Shown here in pieces: positions 8,811-17,667 of a stretch of 64,000 nucleotides of DNA. The first letter of the stretch is position 1. Every line of letters begins with the position of its first letter. Origin of the DNA: Acidilobaceae archaeon (lineage in GTDB: Archaea; Thermoproteota; Thermoprotei_A; Sulfolobales; Acidilobaceae). Below the pieces are notes generated by a model, which had not been told where the DNA came from, made no database searches, and saw nothing but the letters and a program-made list of their open reading frames with translations. The position numbers and the translations under genes were made by a program. The stretch spans positions 268,890 to 332,889 of the forward strand of contig JALVZQ010000003.1 of the NCBI GenBank assembly GCA_027037535.1, written 5' to 3'.

Positions 8811-9584
8811 TTGGAGGAAGGAGCAAGAGTAAAACTACTGGCTATCGCAGGGGACAAACGCAGAGAATACTTCGTCACAGTAAGGAAGAATGCAGTATAT
8901 AGTACTATAGCAGGACCCGTAAAAGGAGATGCCCTTCTGGAGTCAGGATATGGGTCCAGGATCGATACGTTAAGGGGCTCTATATACGTGTTAAAGCCGA
9001 CCTGGCTAGAAGAGCTAGAGAACTGGGCGAGGAGAGGAACCCAAGTCATATATCCAAAGGATTCAGCCTACATGGCTATCAGAGCTGGACTTAGACATGG
9101 ATCAAAGGTCTTCGAGGCCGGTCTTGGAAGTGGATTTCTCTCAGCGAGCATCCTATCTATAATCTGTCCAGGCGGTAAACTCTACGGTTACGAGGTTAGA
9201 AGAGAGTTCTATGAAAACGCCCTACATAACATAAGATCAATAGGATTTGGAGACTGCATTGAAGCCTACAACATGGATGTCGTGGAAGGACTAAAGTTTT
9301 TAGAAAATGAGTCTTTGGACGCCGGGTTTCTTGATTTACCAAGGCCAGAGCATGTCCTAGACGAGGCTTGGAGGGTGTTGAAGCCCTCTTCCCCGCTCAT
9401 AGTATTCCTCCCCACTGTTAGTCAGATCGAAAGACTTGTCTCTACTGTAGATGGAGACAAGTGGATTGTAGAGTCAGTGGAGGAGCTCCTGCTCCGGGAG
9501 TGGGAGGCTAAGCCCGGGGCCTTGAGGCCGCTGCCTAGGATGATAGGGCACACTGGGTTTCTAGTATTCTTGAGAAGAATCTAG
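8811..9584 (+). CDS. trmI: tRNA (adenine-N1)-methyltransferase TrmI (positions 57/58)
   Basis: A 257-residue class I SAM methyltransferase of the TrmI family, which in archaea methylates A57 and A58 of tRNA. The N-terminal beta-barrel domain (about 1-75) is followed by IYPKDSAYM and the SAM-binding loop VFEAGLGSGFLS (about 98-109), acidic residue of YGYEVRREF, and the catalytic-region motif AGFLDLPRPEHVLDEAW, all family hallmarks. The only in-frame start is TTG at 8811; a nearby ATG at 8806 is out of frame and stops quickly. It is divergent from tmcA, another tRNA modification gene. Confidence 0.92.
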   Translation: MEEGARVKLLAIAGDKRREYFVTVRKNAVYSTIAGPVKGDALLESGYGSRIDTLRGSIYVLKPTWLEELENWARRGTQVIYPKDSAYMAIRAGLRHGSKVFEAGLGSGFLSASILSIICPGGKLYGYEVRREFYENALHNIRSIGFGDCIEAYNMDVVEGLKFLENESLDAGFLDLPRPEHVLDEAWRVLKPSSPLIVFLPTVSQIERLVSTVDGDKWIVESVEELLLREWEAKPGALRPLPRMIGHTGFLVFLRRI

Positions 9585-9630
9585 ATTGATGGAGAAAACT
9601 ATGTTTTCCAGAAGGCCGTTTTTATGAGAT

Positions 9631-10449
9631 TCATTCTATTGGTTCTTTGCTGTGTCTCACGTGTTCCTGTCCCGGGAATACTCCTTCTTTAACGTCTTTA
9701 ATGTATTCTTTTACGGCGTCTAGGATTATTTGTTTCAAGTTAACATATCTTTTTGCGAATGGAGGCGTATGATCATATAGTCCTAGTAGGTCATGGTATA
9801 CTAGTACTTGGCCGTCGCAGTATCTTCCACTTCCTATACATATTGTTGGAATATCAAGTTTTTCCGTTATCATCTTGGCGGTCTCCTCGGCGGTGAACTC
9901 GATTACTATGCTGAATGCTCCTGCTTCTTGGAGTGCTAGAGCGTCTTGGAGGAGTTCCTGGGCTTCTTGTCTACGTTTTCCTTGCAGCTTGTATCCTCCG
10001 AGCCTGAGGTATCTCTGGGGGGTCAGGCCTATATGCCCCATAACCGGGATACCAGCGTTAATTATTGCCTTTACGCGGTCAGCGTATTCTGTTCCCCCTT
10101 CAAGTTTTACGGCGTCCGCTCCTGCCTTGACAAAAGCTACAGCAGACTCTACTGCTTTTTGGGTACTGGGCTCGTATGTTCCGAAGGGCATGTCTCCTAC
10201 TATCATTGCGGATGGCTCGGCCCGGGCAACGGCCATTGTATGGCGTATCATATCCTCTAGGCTCACGGTATGGGTGGATTTCATTCCCAGGACGACCATT
10301 CCTAGGCTATCGCCTACGAGTATAATGTCTACTCCTGCCTCATCGACTATTAAAGCGCTTGGATAATCGTAGGCTGTTATCATAACTATTTTCTCATTGT
10401 TTCGTTTCTTTTTTAGAATGTGTTTGATTGTTACTTTTTCTTTGCGCAA
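9631..10449 (-). CDS. panB: 3-methyl-2-oxobutanoate hydroxymethyltransferase
   Basis: A 272-residue ketopantoate hydroxymethyltransferase that adds a hydroxymethyl group from methylene-tetrahydropterin (or its archaeal equivalent) to 2-oxoisovalerate, the first step to pantoate and coenzyme A. Motifs visible: ITAYDYPSALIVDEAG, the metal-binding VGDSLGMVVLG, MPFGTYEPS, KLEGG and GHIGLTPQ. Length is standard. It is the second gene of a panE-panB operon, overlapping panE by 19 nt, so the two consecutive pantoate steps are translationally coupled. Confidence 0.96.
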   Translation of the reverse strand: MRKEKVTIKHILKKKRNNEKIVMITAYDYPSALIVDEAGVDIILVGDSLGMVVLGMKSTHTVSLEDMIRHTMAVARAEPSAMIVGDMPFGTYEPSTQKAVESAVAFVKAGADAVKLEGGTEYADRVKAIINAGIPVMGHIGLTPQRYLRLGGYKLQGKRRQEAQELLQDALALQEAGAFSIVIEFTAEETAKMITEKLDIPTICIGSGRYCDGQVLVYHDLLGLYDHTPPFAKRYVNLKQIILDAVKEYIKDVKEGVFPGQEHVRHSKEPIE

Positions 10450-11384
10450 CGTAGTCTCCCCTCTTCCAATGCTTTAACAAGGATATATAGGTCTTCTATA
10501 GTATTAGCATCAATGCCTGTTTCCCTCGAGTACTCGAGGAGGACGCCAAGAATAGAATCTATCTCTGTCTGTTTACATGCTCTCAGATCTTGAAGCATGC
10601 TGGAAACATTCTTACCCGTTCTCCTAGCAAGTTCTAGAACATAATTGTATAGATCATCGTATACAAGGCCAACATTTTTTGCTCTAGAGAGCTTGACGAT
10701 CTCCTGCAGAACCTTCTCAGCTATTCTCCTAGCCCAGCTATTTTCTGCTATAATAATATTCTCCCAGTCTAGTATTGACGTAATAGTATTAATAACTGCG
10801 TTGGCCGCGGTTTTCCTCCACCGATAATATGATATATTATCGGTACAGCGGCTCTTTAACCCTCCTTGCACTAGGATCCTCGATAATATGCACTCTGGAG
10901 AATTCTCTGCGATGGGGGCATCTCTTCCAAGTAAAAGTTCTCCATGGCCTCTTATCTCATAGAGGATATCAGAAATCCTTGTGACTCCATAATCTGATAC
11001 AATAAAGAATGGGTTCAAGCCATACTTTCTGGCTTCTCTCCCCCCGGCTAATCCATTAACTAGAACTCCGATAGAATCTCTTGAATTCACTAGCTTTGAG
11101 GCAGTCTCCAATGCGTCAGGAAGATCATATGATTTCACAGATACTACAACTATATTACAAGAAGTCCTCCCAGAAGACACATTATAACGAATAGGTATTA
11201 CTGGAACATAGTGGTACACGTCCTGGAGAGCATCATATAGTCTGAGTTTGTTTCTAGAGAGAGCCTCTGCATGGCTTTCTCTTCGAACTATGCAGGGAAC
11301 CGGGTTTCCCATAGCACGATATATTGCATTTGCAAGGAGTGATCCCATCGAACCGCATCCGACTATGCAAATGTCGAATGTTAT
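10431..11384 (-). CDS. panE: 2-dehydropantoate 2-reductase, probable non-canonical ATA start
   Basis: A ketopantoate reductase (PanE/ApbA family) that reduces ketopantoate to pantoate with NAD(P)H. The nucleotide-binding motif CIVGCGSMGSLLANA spans the first ATG (11348), so an ATG start would delete the Rossmann loop. Between the upstream in-frame TGA and the motif there is no ATG, GTG or TTG. An in-frame ATA at 11384 lies exactly 6 nt after GGTGA, the spacing used by neighbouring canonical starts, and gives a 317-residue protein starting TFDICIVGCG after the initiator. Later features fit the family, including the VVSVKSYD segment and the helical C-terminal domain. Downstream panB overlaps by 19 nt. 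A sequence error in the codon is the alternative. Confidence 0.85.
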   Translation of the reverse strand: MTFDICIVGCGSMGSLLANAIYRAMGNPVPCIVRRESHAEALSRNKLRLYDALQDVYHYVPVIPIRYNVSSGRTSCNIVVVSVKSYDLPDALETASKLVNSRDSIGVLVNGLAGGREARKYGLNPFFIVSDYGVTRISDILYEIRGHGELLLGRDAPIAENSPECILSRILVQGGLKSRCTDNISYYRWRKTAANAVINTITSILDWENIIIAENSWARRIAEKVLQEIVKLSRAKNVGLVYDDLYNYVLELARRTGKNVSSMLQDLRACKQTEIDSILGVLLEYSRETGIDANTIEDLYILVKALEEGRLRCAKKK

Positions 11385-11403
11385 AACTAATCACCCTATC
11401 ATC

Positions 11404-11419
11404 AGGTAGATTTCTACCT
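11404..11419. promoter_or_regulatory. 7-bp inverted repeat ahead of panE
   Basis: AGGTAGA, two bases, TCTACCT form a perfect dyad 20 nt upstream of the inferred panE start, where a regulator could block the short-leader transcript. It is separate from the ATGAACAT repeats nearer the methyltransferase gene. No regulator gene is adjacent. Confidence 0.4.
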
Positions 11420-11444
11420 ATAATGTAAAACAACCCAATAGAAG

Positions 11445-11514
11445 ATGAACATATAGAGCGTTTATGTTAGTTGAATTATTCAACGTTTATACATGTTCAT
11501 AATCCTATGAACAT
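11445..11514. promoter_or_regulatory. Three ATGAACAT/ATGTTCAT repeats between panE and the methyltransferase gene
   Basis: ATGAACAT occurs at 11445-11452, its reverse complement ATGTTCAT at 11493-11500, and ATGAACAT again at 11507-11514. The last two form a perfect 8-bp inverted repeat with a 6-nt spacer, 19 nt before the TTG start at 11533. Three copies of an 8-mer in 70 nt of a divergent promoter suggest an operator. The binding protein is unknown. Confidence 0.45.
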
Positions 11515-11532
11515 ACAGGTGAAGGCAAGGCC

Positions 11533-12096
11533 TTGCCGGAAAACAATAATCCTCGGCCCCTACTCACTACTACAGTAAAAGATCCGATCCTGGGGCTTGC
11601 CCTAGTATTGGGAGACAGAAAGATCGTTCCTTATGTGCCTACAAGAGAGGAACTGATCCCTCGAATACTAGACGAGCTAGATCTTGGCCCGGACGATATA
11701 TTTTACGATATAGGATGTGGCGATGGACGTGTCGCAGTATATGCGGCCAAGTATTATGGTGTTAGGAAAAGTATCTGTATTGAGATCGATAAGTATCTAG
11801 TTGAAGAAGCGCTCAAGAGAAGTATCCTTGAAGGAGTAGCAGACAGGGTCTCTGTAATAAACGCTGATTTCAACGAGGTAAACGTATCGGATGCAACCGC
11901 TGTATACCTATACTTATTGACCTCGGTTAACGATTTACTAAAACCTAAGCTTGAAAAAGAACTGAGACCAGGGACTCGTGTAGCAGCTCTCGACTTCCCC
12001 GTACCGGGGTGGAGGCCTTTCAAAAAGGTAGGCATAGACGAGTACTCTGACAAGACTCTATATCTCTACATAATCGGCTCACACAATATGGACTAG
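11533..12096 (+). CDS. Protein-lysine N-methyltransferase, aKMT family
   Basis: A 187-residue SAM-dependent methyltransferase closely resembling the crenarchaeal protein-lysine methyltransferase aKMT, which methylates surface lysines of many proteins, including chromatin proteins. Signature elements: VPYVPT (about 33-38), SAM motif I FYDIGCGDGRVAV (about 57-69), acidic SAM-ribose residue in CIEIDKYLVEEALKR, motif II VSVINADF, and the C-terminal LLTSVNDLLKPKLEKELRPG block. It has about 25 extra N-terminal residues compared with the roughly 160-residue Sulfolobus enzyme. TTG is the only plausible start and follows a GGTGA by 10 nt. The next gene starts 9 nt after its stop. Confidence 0.88.
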   Translation: MPENNNPRPLLTTTVKDPILGLALVLGDRKIVPYVPTREELIPRILDELDLGPDDIFYDIGCGDGRVAVYAAKYYGVRKSICIEIDKYLVEEALKRSILEGVADRVSVINADFNEVNVSDATAVYLYLLTSVNDLLKPKLEKELRPGTRVAALDFPVPGWRPFKKVGIDEYSDKTLYLYIIGSHNMD

Positions 12097-12105
12097 AAGG
12101 GAGGC

Positions 12106-12720
12106 TTGATCATATTGACACTGCACGCCTACGGTAGGAGCCCAGAGGAAGCAATAGCAGACATAATGAGGTGGATGTATAGGAGGGGACTCGTCCAGGT
12201 ACGAGGAGGGAATGCAAGCATAGTTGACAGGAAGAGTAGAAGAGTGTACATTAGCCCGACGGGTGTACCGAGAGACCTCATGGATCCAAGCAATATAGCT
12301 ATACTAGAATTAGACTCTGGAAGAGTCCTCCGTGGAGAGCCGAGCGGAGAGTGGAGAATGCACCTCGAGGTCTATAAGAAGCGTGACTACGAGGTTGCAG
12401 CTGTTCATGCACATCCTAAGCACCTATTGCTTGTTGATAGACTAGGATACGAGCTTGACCTATCTCTTCTAACAGAGGCAAGAATCTATACCAGATGTAT
12501 TTCTCGTGTACCTCCTCTACCACCAGTTAGCCCAGAGCTCGCTAGGGAAGTAGGGAGAGTCCTCGGAGAAACAGAGTGCAATGTAATAATACTTGAGGGA
12601 CACGGAGTACTCGTCACCAGCGACAAGAGCATATACCATGCATTAGACCTCCTAGAAGCCATTGAGGACACAGCCTACATGACTCTTAAAGTGAGAGAAC
12701 ACAGTCACGGGCCCTCATAG
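12106..12720 (+). CDS. Class II aldolase/adducin-family protein
   Basis: A 204-residue class II aldolase fold protein. RGGNASIVD (about 38-46) matches the phosphate-binding loop, and HAHPKHLLLV (about 100) and EGHGVLV (about 163) supply the three histidines that bind the divalent metal in this family. Members include fuculose-phosphate aldolase and methylthioribulose-1-phosphate dehydratase; an archaeal role in pentose or deoxy-sugar phosphate chemistry is likely but the substrate cannot be read. TTG start, 9 nt after the methyltransferase stop, so probably one operon. Confidence 0.85.
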   Translation: MIILTLHAYGRSPEEAIADIMRWMYRRGLVQVRGGNASIVDRKSRRVYISPTGVPRDLMDPSNIAILELDSGRVLRGEPSGEWRMHLEVYKKRDYEVAAVHAHPKHLLLVDRLGYELDLSLLTEARIYTRCISRVPPLPPVSPELAREVGRVLGETECNVIILEGHGVLVTSDKSIYHALDLLEAIEDTAYMTLKVREHSHGPS

Positions 12721-12881
12721 CCAGGGGATTCTTCACCGATCCGCCGATGCAGGCTCCCAACGGTCTGTCATCGGGCCACCACGTATATGTTACTGGGTGC
12801 CATGGGATAATAGTGTATTTGCCGCCTGCTCCTAGGAATAATATCCCCTAACACCCGCTAGTTAATAATGGGGTGCATGAC
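12721..12881. other. GC-rich spacer with two hairpins
   Basis: The gap between the aldolase and DppA-like genes is richer in GC than other spacers. CCGATGCAG pairs with CTGTCATCGG (one bulge) and GGGATA pairs with TATCCC farther on, the latter followed 3 nt later by ACA. This could be a small structured RNA or terminator structures; the H/ACA-like appearance is weak because no clear pseudouridylation pocket is seen. Confidence 0.25.
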
Positions 12882-13715
12882 ATGGCTCCTCGTAAAGTAT
12901 TCATATCAGTAGACGCCGAAGGAATGCCCTACGTCCCATACAGGAAGATGCTCTCTCCCGGTGACCCGCTCTACAACGAGCTGAGAGACATAATGACACG
13001 CGTCACACGCGTCACAGTAGATGCACTACATGACATGGAAGTCGAACACGTAATAGTAGCAGACAGTCATGGATCAATGGTAAATCTAAGGCCCCTGGAG
13101 ATGCCGGGATATGTCGAGCTCATCAGGGGATTCCCACGGAGCCTAATGATGGTTACAGGAGCCGACGAAGCCGATGCAGGCATATTCCTAGGATACCACA
13201 GCAGTCCGGGAATAGGCGGGGTCCTAAGCCACACCTATGCAGGGAGAATCGTGCAACGTGTAACGGTTAACGGGTATTCTGATGTAACCGAATACTACTT
13301 GAACCTACTCGCACTAGGGGAAATGGATGTGCCACTAATAATGGTCGCCGGTGACTCTGCCCTAGAGCCATGCGTGAAGAAGCACACTCCCTGGGCTGTA
13401 TTCTTAGCACTCAAGAAGCATGTATCAACATTAGCGGATAGGAGCATTGGTTGGCCGCAGATAGAGTACCGCTTGAAGAAAGCAGTCGAGAAAGCCATCG
13501 AGATATATGAGGAGGGCAGGGCGGAGCTTGTGAAGCCGGAGAATCCAGAGATATTATTGGAGCTTAAGAGGCCATGGCATGCTGATATAGCAGAGCTGTA
13601 TCCTTGTGTAGAGAGGATCGACGGAGTAAGGGTAAAGCTAACATGTGAAAACTATCTTGATAATCTTAAGTTAATGGAAGGTATAATAATAGCGGCCTAT
13701 AGCCTAGAACGCTAA
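12882..13715 (+). CDS. DppA-like M55 D-aminopeptidase family protein
   Basis: A 277-residue protein of the M55 family, zinc peptidases that in Bacillus form a self-compartmentalised decamer (DppA). Metal-ligand motifs are visible: SVDAEGMP near the N-terminus, VADSHGSM (about 67-74), and FLGYHSS (about 108-114), plus LSHTYAG. ATG at 12882 is preferred over GTG at 12873 because GGTG lies 6 nt before it. The natural substrate in archaea is unknown; many homologues cluster with peptide transporters, which is not the case here. Confidence 0.88.
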   Translation: MAPRKVFISVDAEGMPYVPYRKMLSPGDPLYNELRDIMTRVTRVTVDALHDMEVEHVIVADSHGSMVNLRPLEMPGYVELIRGFPRSLMMVTGADEADAGIFLGYHSSPGIGGVLSHTYAGRIVQRVTVNGYSDVTEYYLNLLALGEMDVPLIMVAGDSALEPCVKKHTPWAVFLALKKHVSTLADRSIGWPQIEYRLKKAVEKAIEIYEEGRAELVKPENPEILLELKRPWHADIAELYPCVERIDGVRVKLTCENYLDNLKLMEGIIIAAYSLER

Positions 13716-13767
13716 TACTAGATGTTAAAGTTAGTCTCTGCAATCTTACTCCTTGTTCCCTACGGGT

Positions 13768-14580
13768 CTAAGTCCTGCCTATACCCTTAACCCCGTGCAG
13801 TCTCGCTTTTCTCCTTGCTTTTCTAGATAGTACATGTACTGTAGACAAGAGTATGCCAATGTATACTAGTGTTACAATGGTCTCTCCTACTAGTCCTAGG
13901 TATGGTTCTGCTCTGTTCACAGCGTATCTCATGATCTCAGAGGGATGACTATAAGGTATAACTATGGCTATGGGCTGTAACACGCCGGGCAGTCTATTTA
14001 TGGGGACGGCTACTCCTCCTACGATGAACAATAGGAAGCTCACTAGGTCCAGTAATGGTGCAGGAACGCTCGTATATAGGCTCAAGTATGCGAGGATTAG
14101 GCCGTAGAGTACTGCTATTAGGAGGATCGCTGTTAGTGAAGCGGCGAGCAGCAATGGGATATCCGCCCTAAGAGCTGGGTACCCGGTTATGTATGTTAGG
14201 AATAGCGCGGCGACTACTCCTATTACGAGCGACTCTACTACGGTGGGAATCGCCCGGAGGCTGAGGAACAGGTTATGGTCTACTCCTGCGAGCTCGTGCT
14301 CTTCGTAGATACCCATATTGATATAGAACCTCATCCAATTCCCAATCGTCCATACAGGCCCAGAGATAAGGCCCCAAGCTATCATAGCCCAGAAGACCTG
14401 TGGAAGGAGAACTGGGTACTCTGCAGGATCCATGAAGACAAGTGCGCCCAGTAAGTATATTGTTAACCATAGGAAATCAGTTATACCCCAGGCTATCAGG
14501 TCCCAAATATAACGCTCTGTTCTCTTAACATGGAGCCACAGCATAGTATAGATATCCTTTACCCTCCCACTCCAGGGCAA
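13768..14580 (-). CDS. ABC-2-type transporter permease
   Basis: A 270-residue integral membrane protein with about six transmembrane segments and the SHPSEIMRYAV segment typical of ABC-2 permeases. It is the third gene of a compact operon (ATPase, permease, permease) and is separated from the preceding permease by 2 nt. The two permeases probably form a heterodimer. Substrate unknown; ABC-2 systems usually export drugs, lipids or glycans. Confidence 0.85.
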   Translation of the reverse strand: MPWSGRVKDIYTMLWLHVKRTERYIWDLIAWGITDFLWLTIYLLGALVFMDPAEYPVLLPQVFWAMIAWGLISGPVWTIGNWMRFYINMGIYEEHELAGVDHNLFLSLRAIPTVVESLVIGVVAALFLTYITGYPALRADIPLLLAASLTAILLIAVLYGLILAYLSLYTSVPAPLLDLVSFLLFIVGGVAVPINRLPGVLQPIAIVIPYSHPSEIMRYAVNRAEPYLGLVGETIVTLVYIGILLSTVHVLSRKARRKARLHGVKGIGRT

Positions 14581-14582
14581 GG

Positions 14583-15395
14583 CTAGTACCCTCTTTCTCT
14601 AACCTTCTTCTCGCCGAGCCTGCTAGCCACGTAGCCGACCAAGTTATAGGCCACTATCATCGCGGACAAACTATACGTGGCCATTATTAGCCCTCTCCAC
14701 GGCTCGCTCGACAAGTTAACGGTTAGCTTCGCCGCCTCCACGACGTAGGTCAAGGGGACTACTCTGCTTAGAACCTCCAGTGATCTGGGAAGTATCTCTA
14801 CTGGATAGAATACCCCAGACACCATAATTATCAGTGGCACTATGAATGATAACAAGTTCCCCTCCTGCTTGGCCACAAGAGCTGTCATGGCGGTGAACGT
14901 TCCGAGCATCGTGAGGGGAAGCATACCTATCAATAGGATTGAAGCCAATACTAATAATACGCCTAGGGACTGGAGACCTCCCAATGCTACGACTACTGGG
15001 GAAATGCTTAGTATCTGGGTCGCGGTAGTGGTTAGGGCCGCTGCTATACCTGCCAGCGTAGAGTATGCTACGAGGCTAGCGGGACTAAGCATAATATATG
15101 GGAGCGTGCCGAGCCATCTATGCCATAATCCTATGCTTGCGGCATTGTCCAATACCCCGAGGCTAACGGTTATTGTAGCGCTCGCCGCCAGTAGATAAAG
15201 GATTACGTTCGCGATACCCATAGTCTCCTGGTACCTCTCGATATCTCCGAATCCCAGGCCTAGGCCTAGCAACACCATTATGGTTGCATAGGGCCAGAGG
15301 AGCTCGGCAACAAGCAAGCTCCTGTTCCTCCTATACCAGGCTATCCTACTATAGAGCTCTGCCTGTAGCATGCTCATATAGAGCCGGAGGCTCAA
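14583..15395 (-). CDS. ABC-2-type transporter permease
   Basis: A 270-residue permease with about six membrane segments and the IMVSGVFYPVEILPRSLEVL segment, the hallmark FYP motif of ABC-2 (NodJ/DrrB-like) proteins. It overlaps the ATPase gene by 4 nt. It is a paralogue-like partner of the downstream permease of equal length, suggesting a heteromeric membrane domain. Confidence 0.88.
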   Translation of the reverse strand: MSLRLYMSMLQAELYSRIAWYRRNRSLLVAELLWPYATIMVLLGLGLGFGDIERYQETMGIANVILYLLAASATITVSLGVLDNAASIGLWHRWLGTLPYIMLSPASLVAYSTLAGIAAALTTTATQILSISPVVVALGGLQSLGVLLVLASILLIGMLPLTMLGTFTAMTALVAKQEGNLLSFIVPLIIMVSGVFYPVEILPRSLEVLSRVVPLTYVVEAAKLTVNLSSEPWRGLIMATYSLSAMIVAYNLVGYVASRLGEKKVRERGY

Positions 15396-16423
15396 GGCTC
15401 CTCACCGGATATCTTGATGAATACGTCTTCTAGTGTTGGTTCAATGATTCTGGCATCTGTGATCCTTGCTCCCTTATCTACGAGTTTCTGCACGGTCTCC
15501 GCGAGGATTTGTTCCTCGGAGCCTACTGGGGAGAGAATTATAAGAGATAATCTCTCGTTTTCTCTGGCTACGACCTTGTACCTTGAACCACTGTACTTGT
15601 CTACAATGTATCTGCCAGTTTCTTCGAATACTTCTCGTGTACCTCTGCCTGTAACACGCACGCTGTAATACTCTGAGACCATTCTCTTAAGCTGGCTAGG
15701 GGATCCCTCGGCTACTAGTTTCCCTTTTCTGATTATTCCCACGGTATCGCATATTTCCTCGGCCTCATACATGTTGTGGGTCGTTAGGAGGATTGTCTTG
15801 CCCTGTCTTCTCGCTAGATCTGTGAGGAGGTTTCTAAGTCTACGTGCACTTGTTGGGTCCAGGCCGAGTGTCGGTTCGTCTAGTATTAGTACTGGTGGGT
15901 CTTTGAGTAGGGCTCTTGCGAGGCCTAGTCTGGCCCGCATCCCGAGACTCATGTCTTCAAAGTGCTTCTCGTCGCCTCCCAGTTCCTTTAGCCCAACAAG
16001 TTTTAGTAGCTCCTCTACTCTCTCCTCGGCTTCTCGTCGAGGCATCCCATAGATCATGGCGAAGTATAGTAGGTTCTCGTAGCCGGAGAGCTTCCAGAAG
16101 AATCCTCTCTCGACCGATAGCATTACGCCAATGTTTTTCCTTACGGTCGGCGCTTCTCTGAGTACATTATAGCCGAGTACTCTTGCATCTCCCTTATCTG
16201 GTAGTAGGAGAGTCGTGATTATCTTAACAAAGGTCGTTTTACCAGCTCCATTGGGGCCTAGTAGTCCGTATATTACTCCTTTAGGCACACGTACCGTGAG
16301 GCCTCTAAGCGCCTCTACCTTTATCCTCTTTCTCTTTATACCGCCGCTACTCGTATAGAAGGTCTTCCAAAGATCGACGCCTTCTATCGCGTACCCCGCA
16401 CTGTCTACTACGTTGTTGCTCAT
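15392..16423 (-). CDS. ABC transporter ATPase (ABC-2/DrrA type)
   Basis: A 343-residue ATPase with Walker A GLLGPNGAGKTTFVK (about 53-67), signature segment MSLGMRARLGLARALLKDP in place of LSGGQ, Walker B VLILDEPTLGLDP and an H-loop LLTTHNMYEAEEI. The C-terminal 100 residues form a DrrA/CcmA-like regulatory domain. It energises the two permeases encoded immediately downstream; the three genes are an exporter operon. Confidence 0.92.
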   Translation of the reverse strand: MSNNVVDSAGYAIEGVDLWKTFYTSSGGIKRKRIKVEALRGLTVRVPKGVIYGLLGPNGAGKTTFVKIITTLLLPDKGDARVLGYNVLREAPTVRKNIGVMLSVERGFFWKLSGYENLLYFAMIYGMPRREAEERVEELLKLVGLKELGGDEKHFEDMSLGMRARLGLARALLKDPPVLILDEPTLGLDPTSARRLRNLLTDLARRQGKTILLTTHNMYEAEEICDTVGIIRKGKLVAEGSPSQLKRMVSEYYSVRVTGRGTREVFEETGRYIVDKYSGSRYKVVARENERLSLIILSPVGSEEQILAETVQKLVDKGARITDARIIEPTLEDVFIKISGEEP

Positions 16424-16541
16424 ATTCTTGGTCCTCGCCCTTATCGGCGTCTCCTCTGCCAGTCCTCTCTGCGTTGGGCATTACAATACATGTGGTCCTG
16501 GACGGTATATATCGCTCATTGATAGGACTCCTGCACTGGGC

Positions 16542-17627
16542 TCACCTCTTAGACTTCAAAAACAATAGTCTAACCGGGTAATCCTTCGGAGGAGTACCAT
16601 AAAACAGGGCCAACTCTACTAGAGAAGCCGCCAGCCTAGTCTCCAACACAGCACCACGAGCCTTCGGAGACTCCTCACTTACCAAGATAACGCTAACACC
16701 AGCTTCTCCTGCAAGAGATAAAAGAAGAGTTATAACCCCGGGAGTATCAGCATCAACAAGCTCATACACATTGTTTATACCAAGCATGAATGGGGCACTA
16801 ATCGAAGAAGCCAACTCCCGTGCATATAGGAACCTTTCCAATACTCCCGGCCGTATAGGAGGATAAAGCACAGGATCAATAATAGGATAGGAGTATCCTG
16901 CTCGCAATGCTTCCTCGTAGACATGTACTAGTTCGCCTACTACGTTCCTGGTCTCGGGGATAAACACGTAGGCGGCCTTGTCACGCAACCTAACAGGCAA
17001 ATTATGCATAGTTGTATGTGTTAAGCTGAGGCCACAGACTGCCCCTCTCTCTATCGCAGACGCCATAATCTGGTAGTTTACCGTATCAATACAAACGCTA
17101 GTATCCTTTGACAGCTCCTCCACTAGTCCAAGTAAAATATTTTGACTTGGTTCAAGGCCGGGGATTATACCGATGGATACTGCGTCTGCCCCCGCCGCCG
17201 AGAAAGTGTATGCTTTCTCTAGGGTCCATTCATATCCTCTGTAGTATACTTCGGCAATTATAGTGAAGGGAGGAGGCCTAAGCGATAATGGTAAACCCCC
17301 ATACGGTCTCTTCTTTTTATGAATAACATCTAGTCTCTCCAGTAGATATAGTGCCATCGCCCTAGGCCCATCATCGCTGAAAACCACACCCGACGCTACT
17401 AGATCGGGTACAAGTTGTATGTGGGGTATCCAGTCTACGAGGACGCATTCCTCTACTCGATACTTCTCCCTTGATCCAGGACGAACAATGTTAAGATATT
17501 CATCTTTACAGATAGGGGATTGCGAGAACGAAGCATTGTATCCTAAATTTTGGAGCTTGCTCAGTACCCTCCTTATCTGAGATGTAGCCTTCTCATTTAC
17601 GATCACTATTCTCCATTTATCATTCAT
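16542..17627 (-). CDS. Dihydropteroate synthase-like protein
   Basis: A 361-residue protein. Residues 110-300 resemble the TIM barrel of archaeal dihydropteroate synthase-related proteins: TIIAEVYYRGYEWTLEKAY, AAGADAVSIGIIPGLEPSQN (pterin-site strand) and VCIDTVNYQIMASAIERGA. The N-terminal about 100 residues form an additional domain. Related archaeal proteins are annotated in methanopterin synthesis, but direct activity is not established for this family. Together with the beta-RFAP synthase-like gene at 502-1455 it points to a modified-folate C1 carrier. Confidence 0.7.
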   Translation of the reverse strand: MNDKWRIVIVNEKATSQIRRVLSKLQNLGYNASFSQSPICKDEYLNIVRPGSREKYRVEECVLVDWIPHIQLVPDLVASGVVFSDDGPRAMALYLLERLDVIHKKKRPYGGLPLSLRPPPFTIIAEVYYRGYEWTLEKAYTFSAAGADAVSIGIIPGLEPSQNILLGLVEELSKDTSVCIDTVNYQIMASAIERGAVCGLSLTHTTMHNLPVRLRDKAAYVFIPETRNVVGELVHVYEEALRAGYSYPIIDPVLYPPIRPGVLERFLYARELASSISAPFMLGINNVYELVDADTPGVITLLLSLAGEAGVSVILVSEESPKARGAVLETRLAASLVELALFYGTPPKDYPVRLLFLKSKR

Positions 17628-17667
17628 TACCTGCTATCACCTTTCCACGTATAGATGGTTACAAGTC

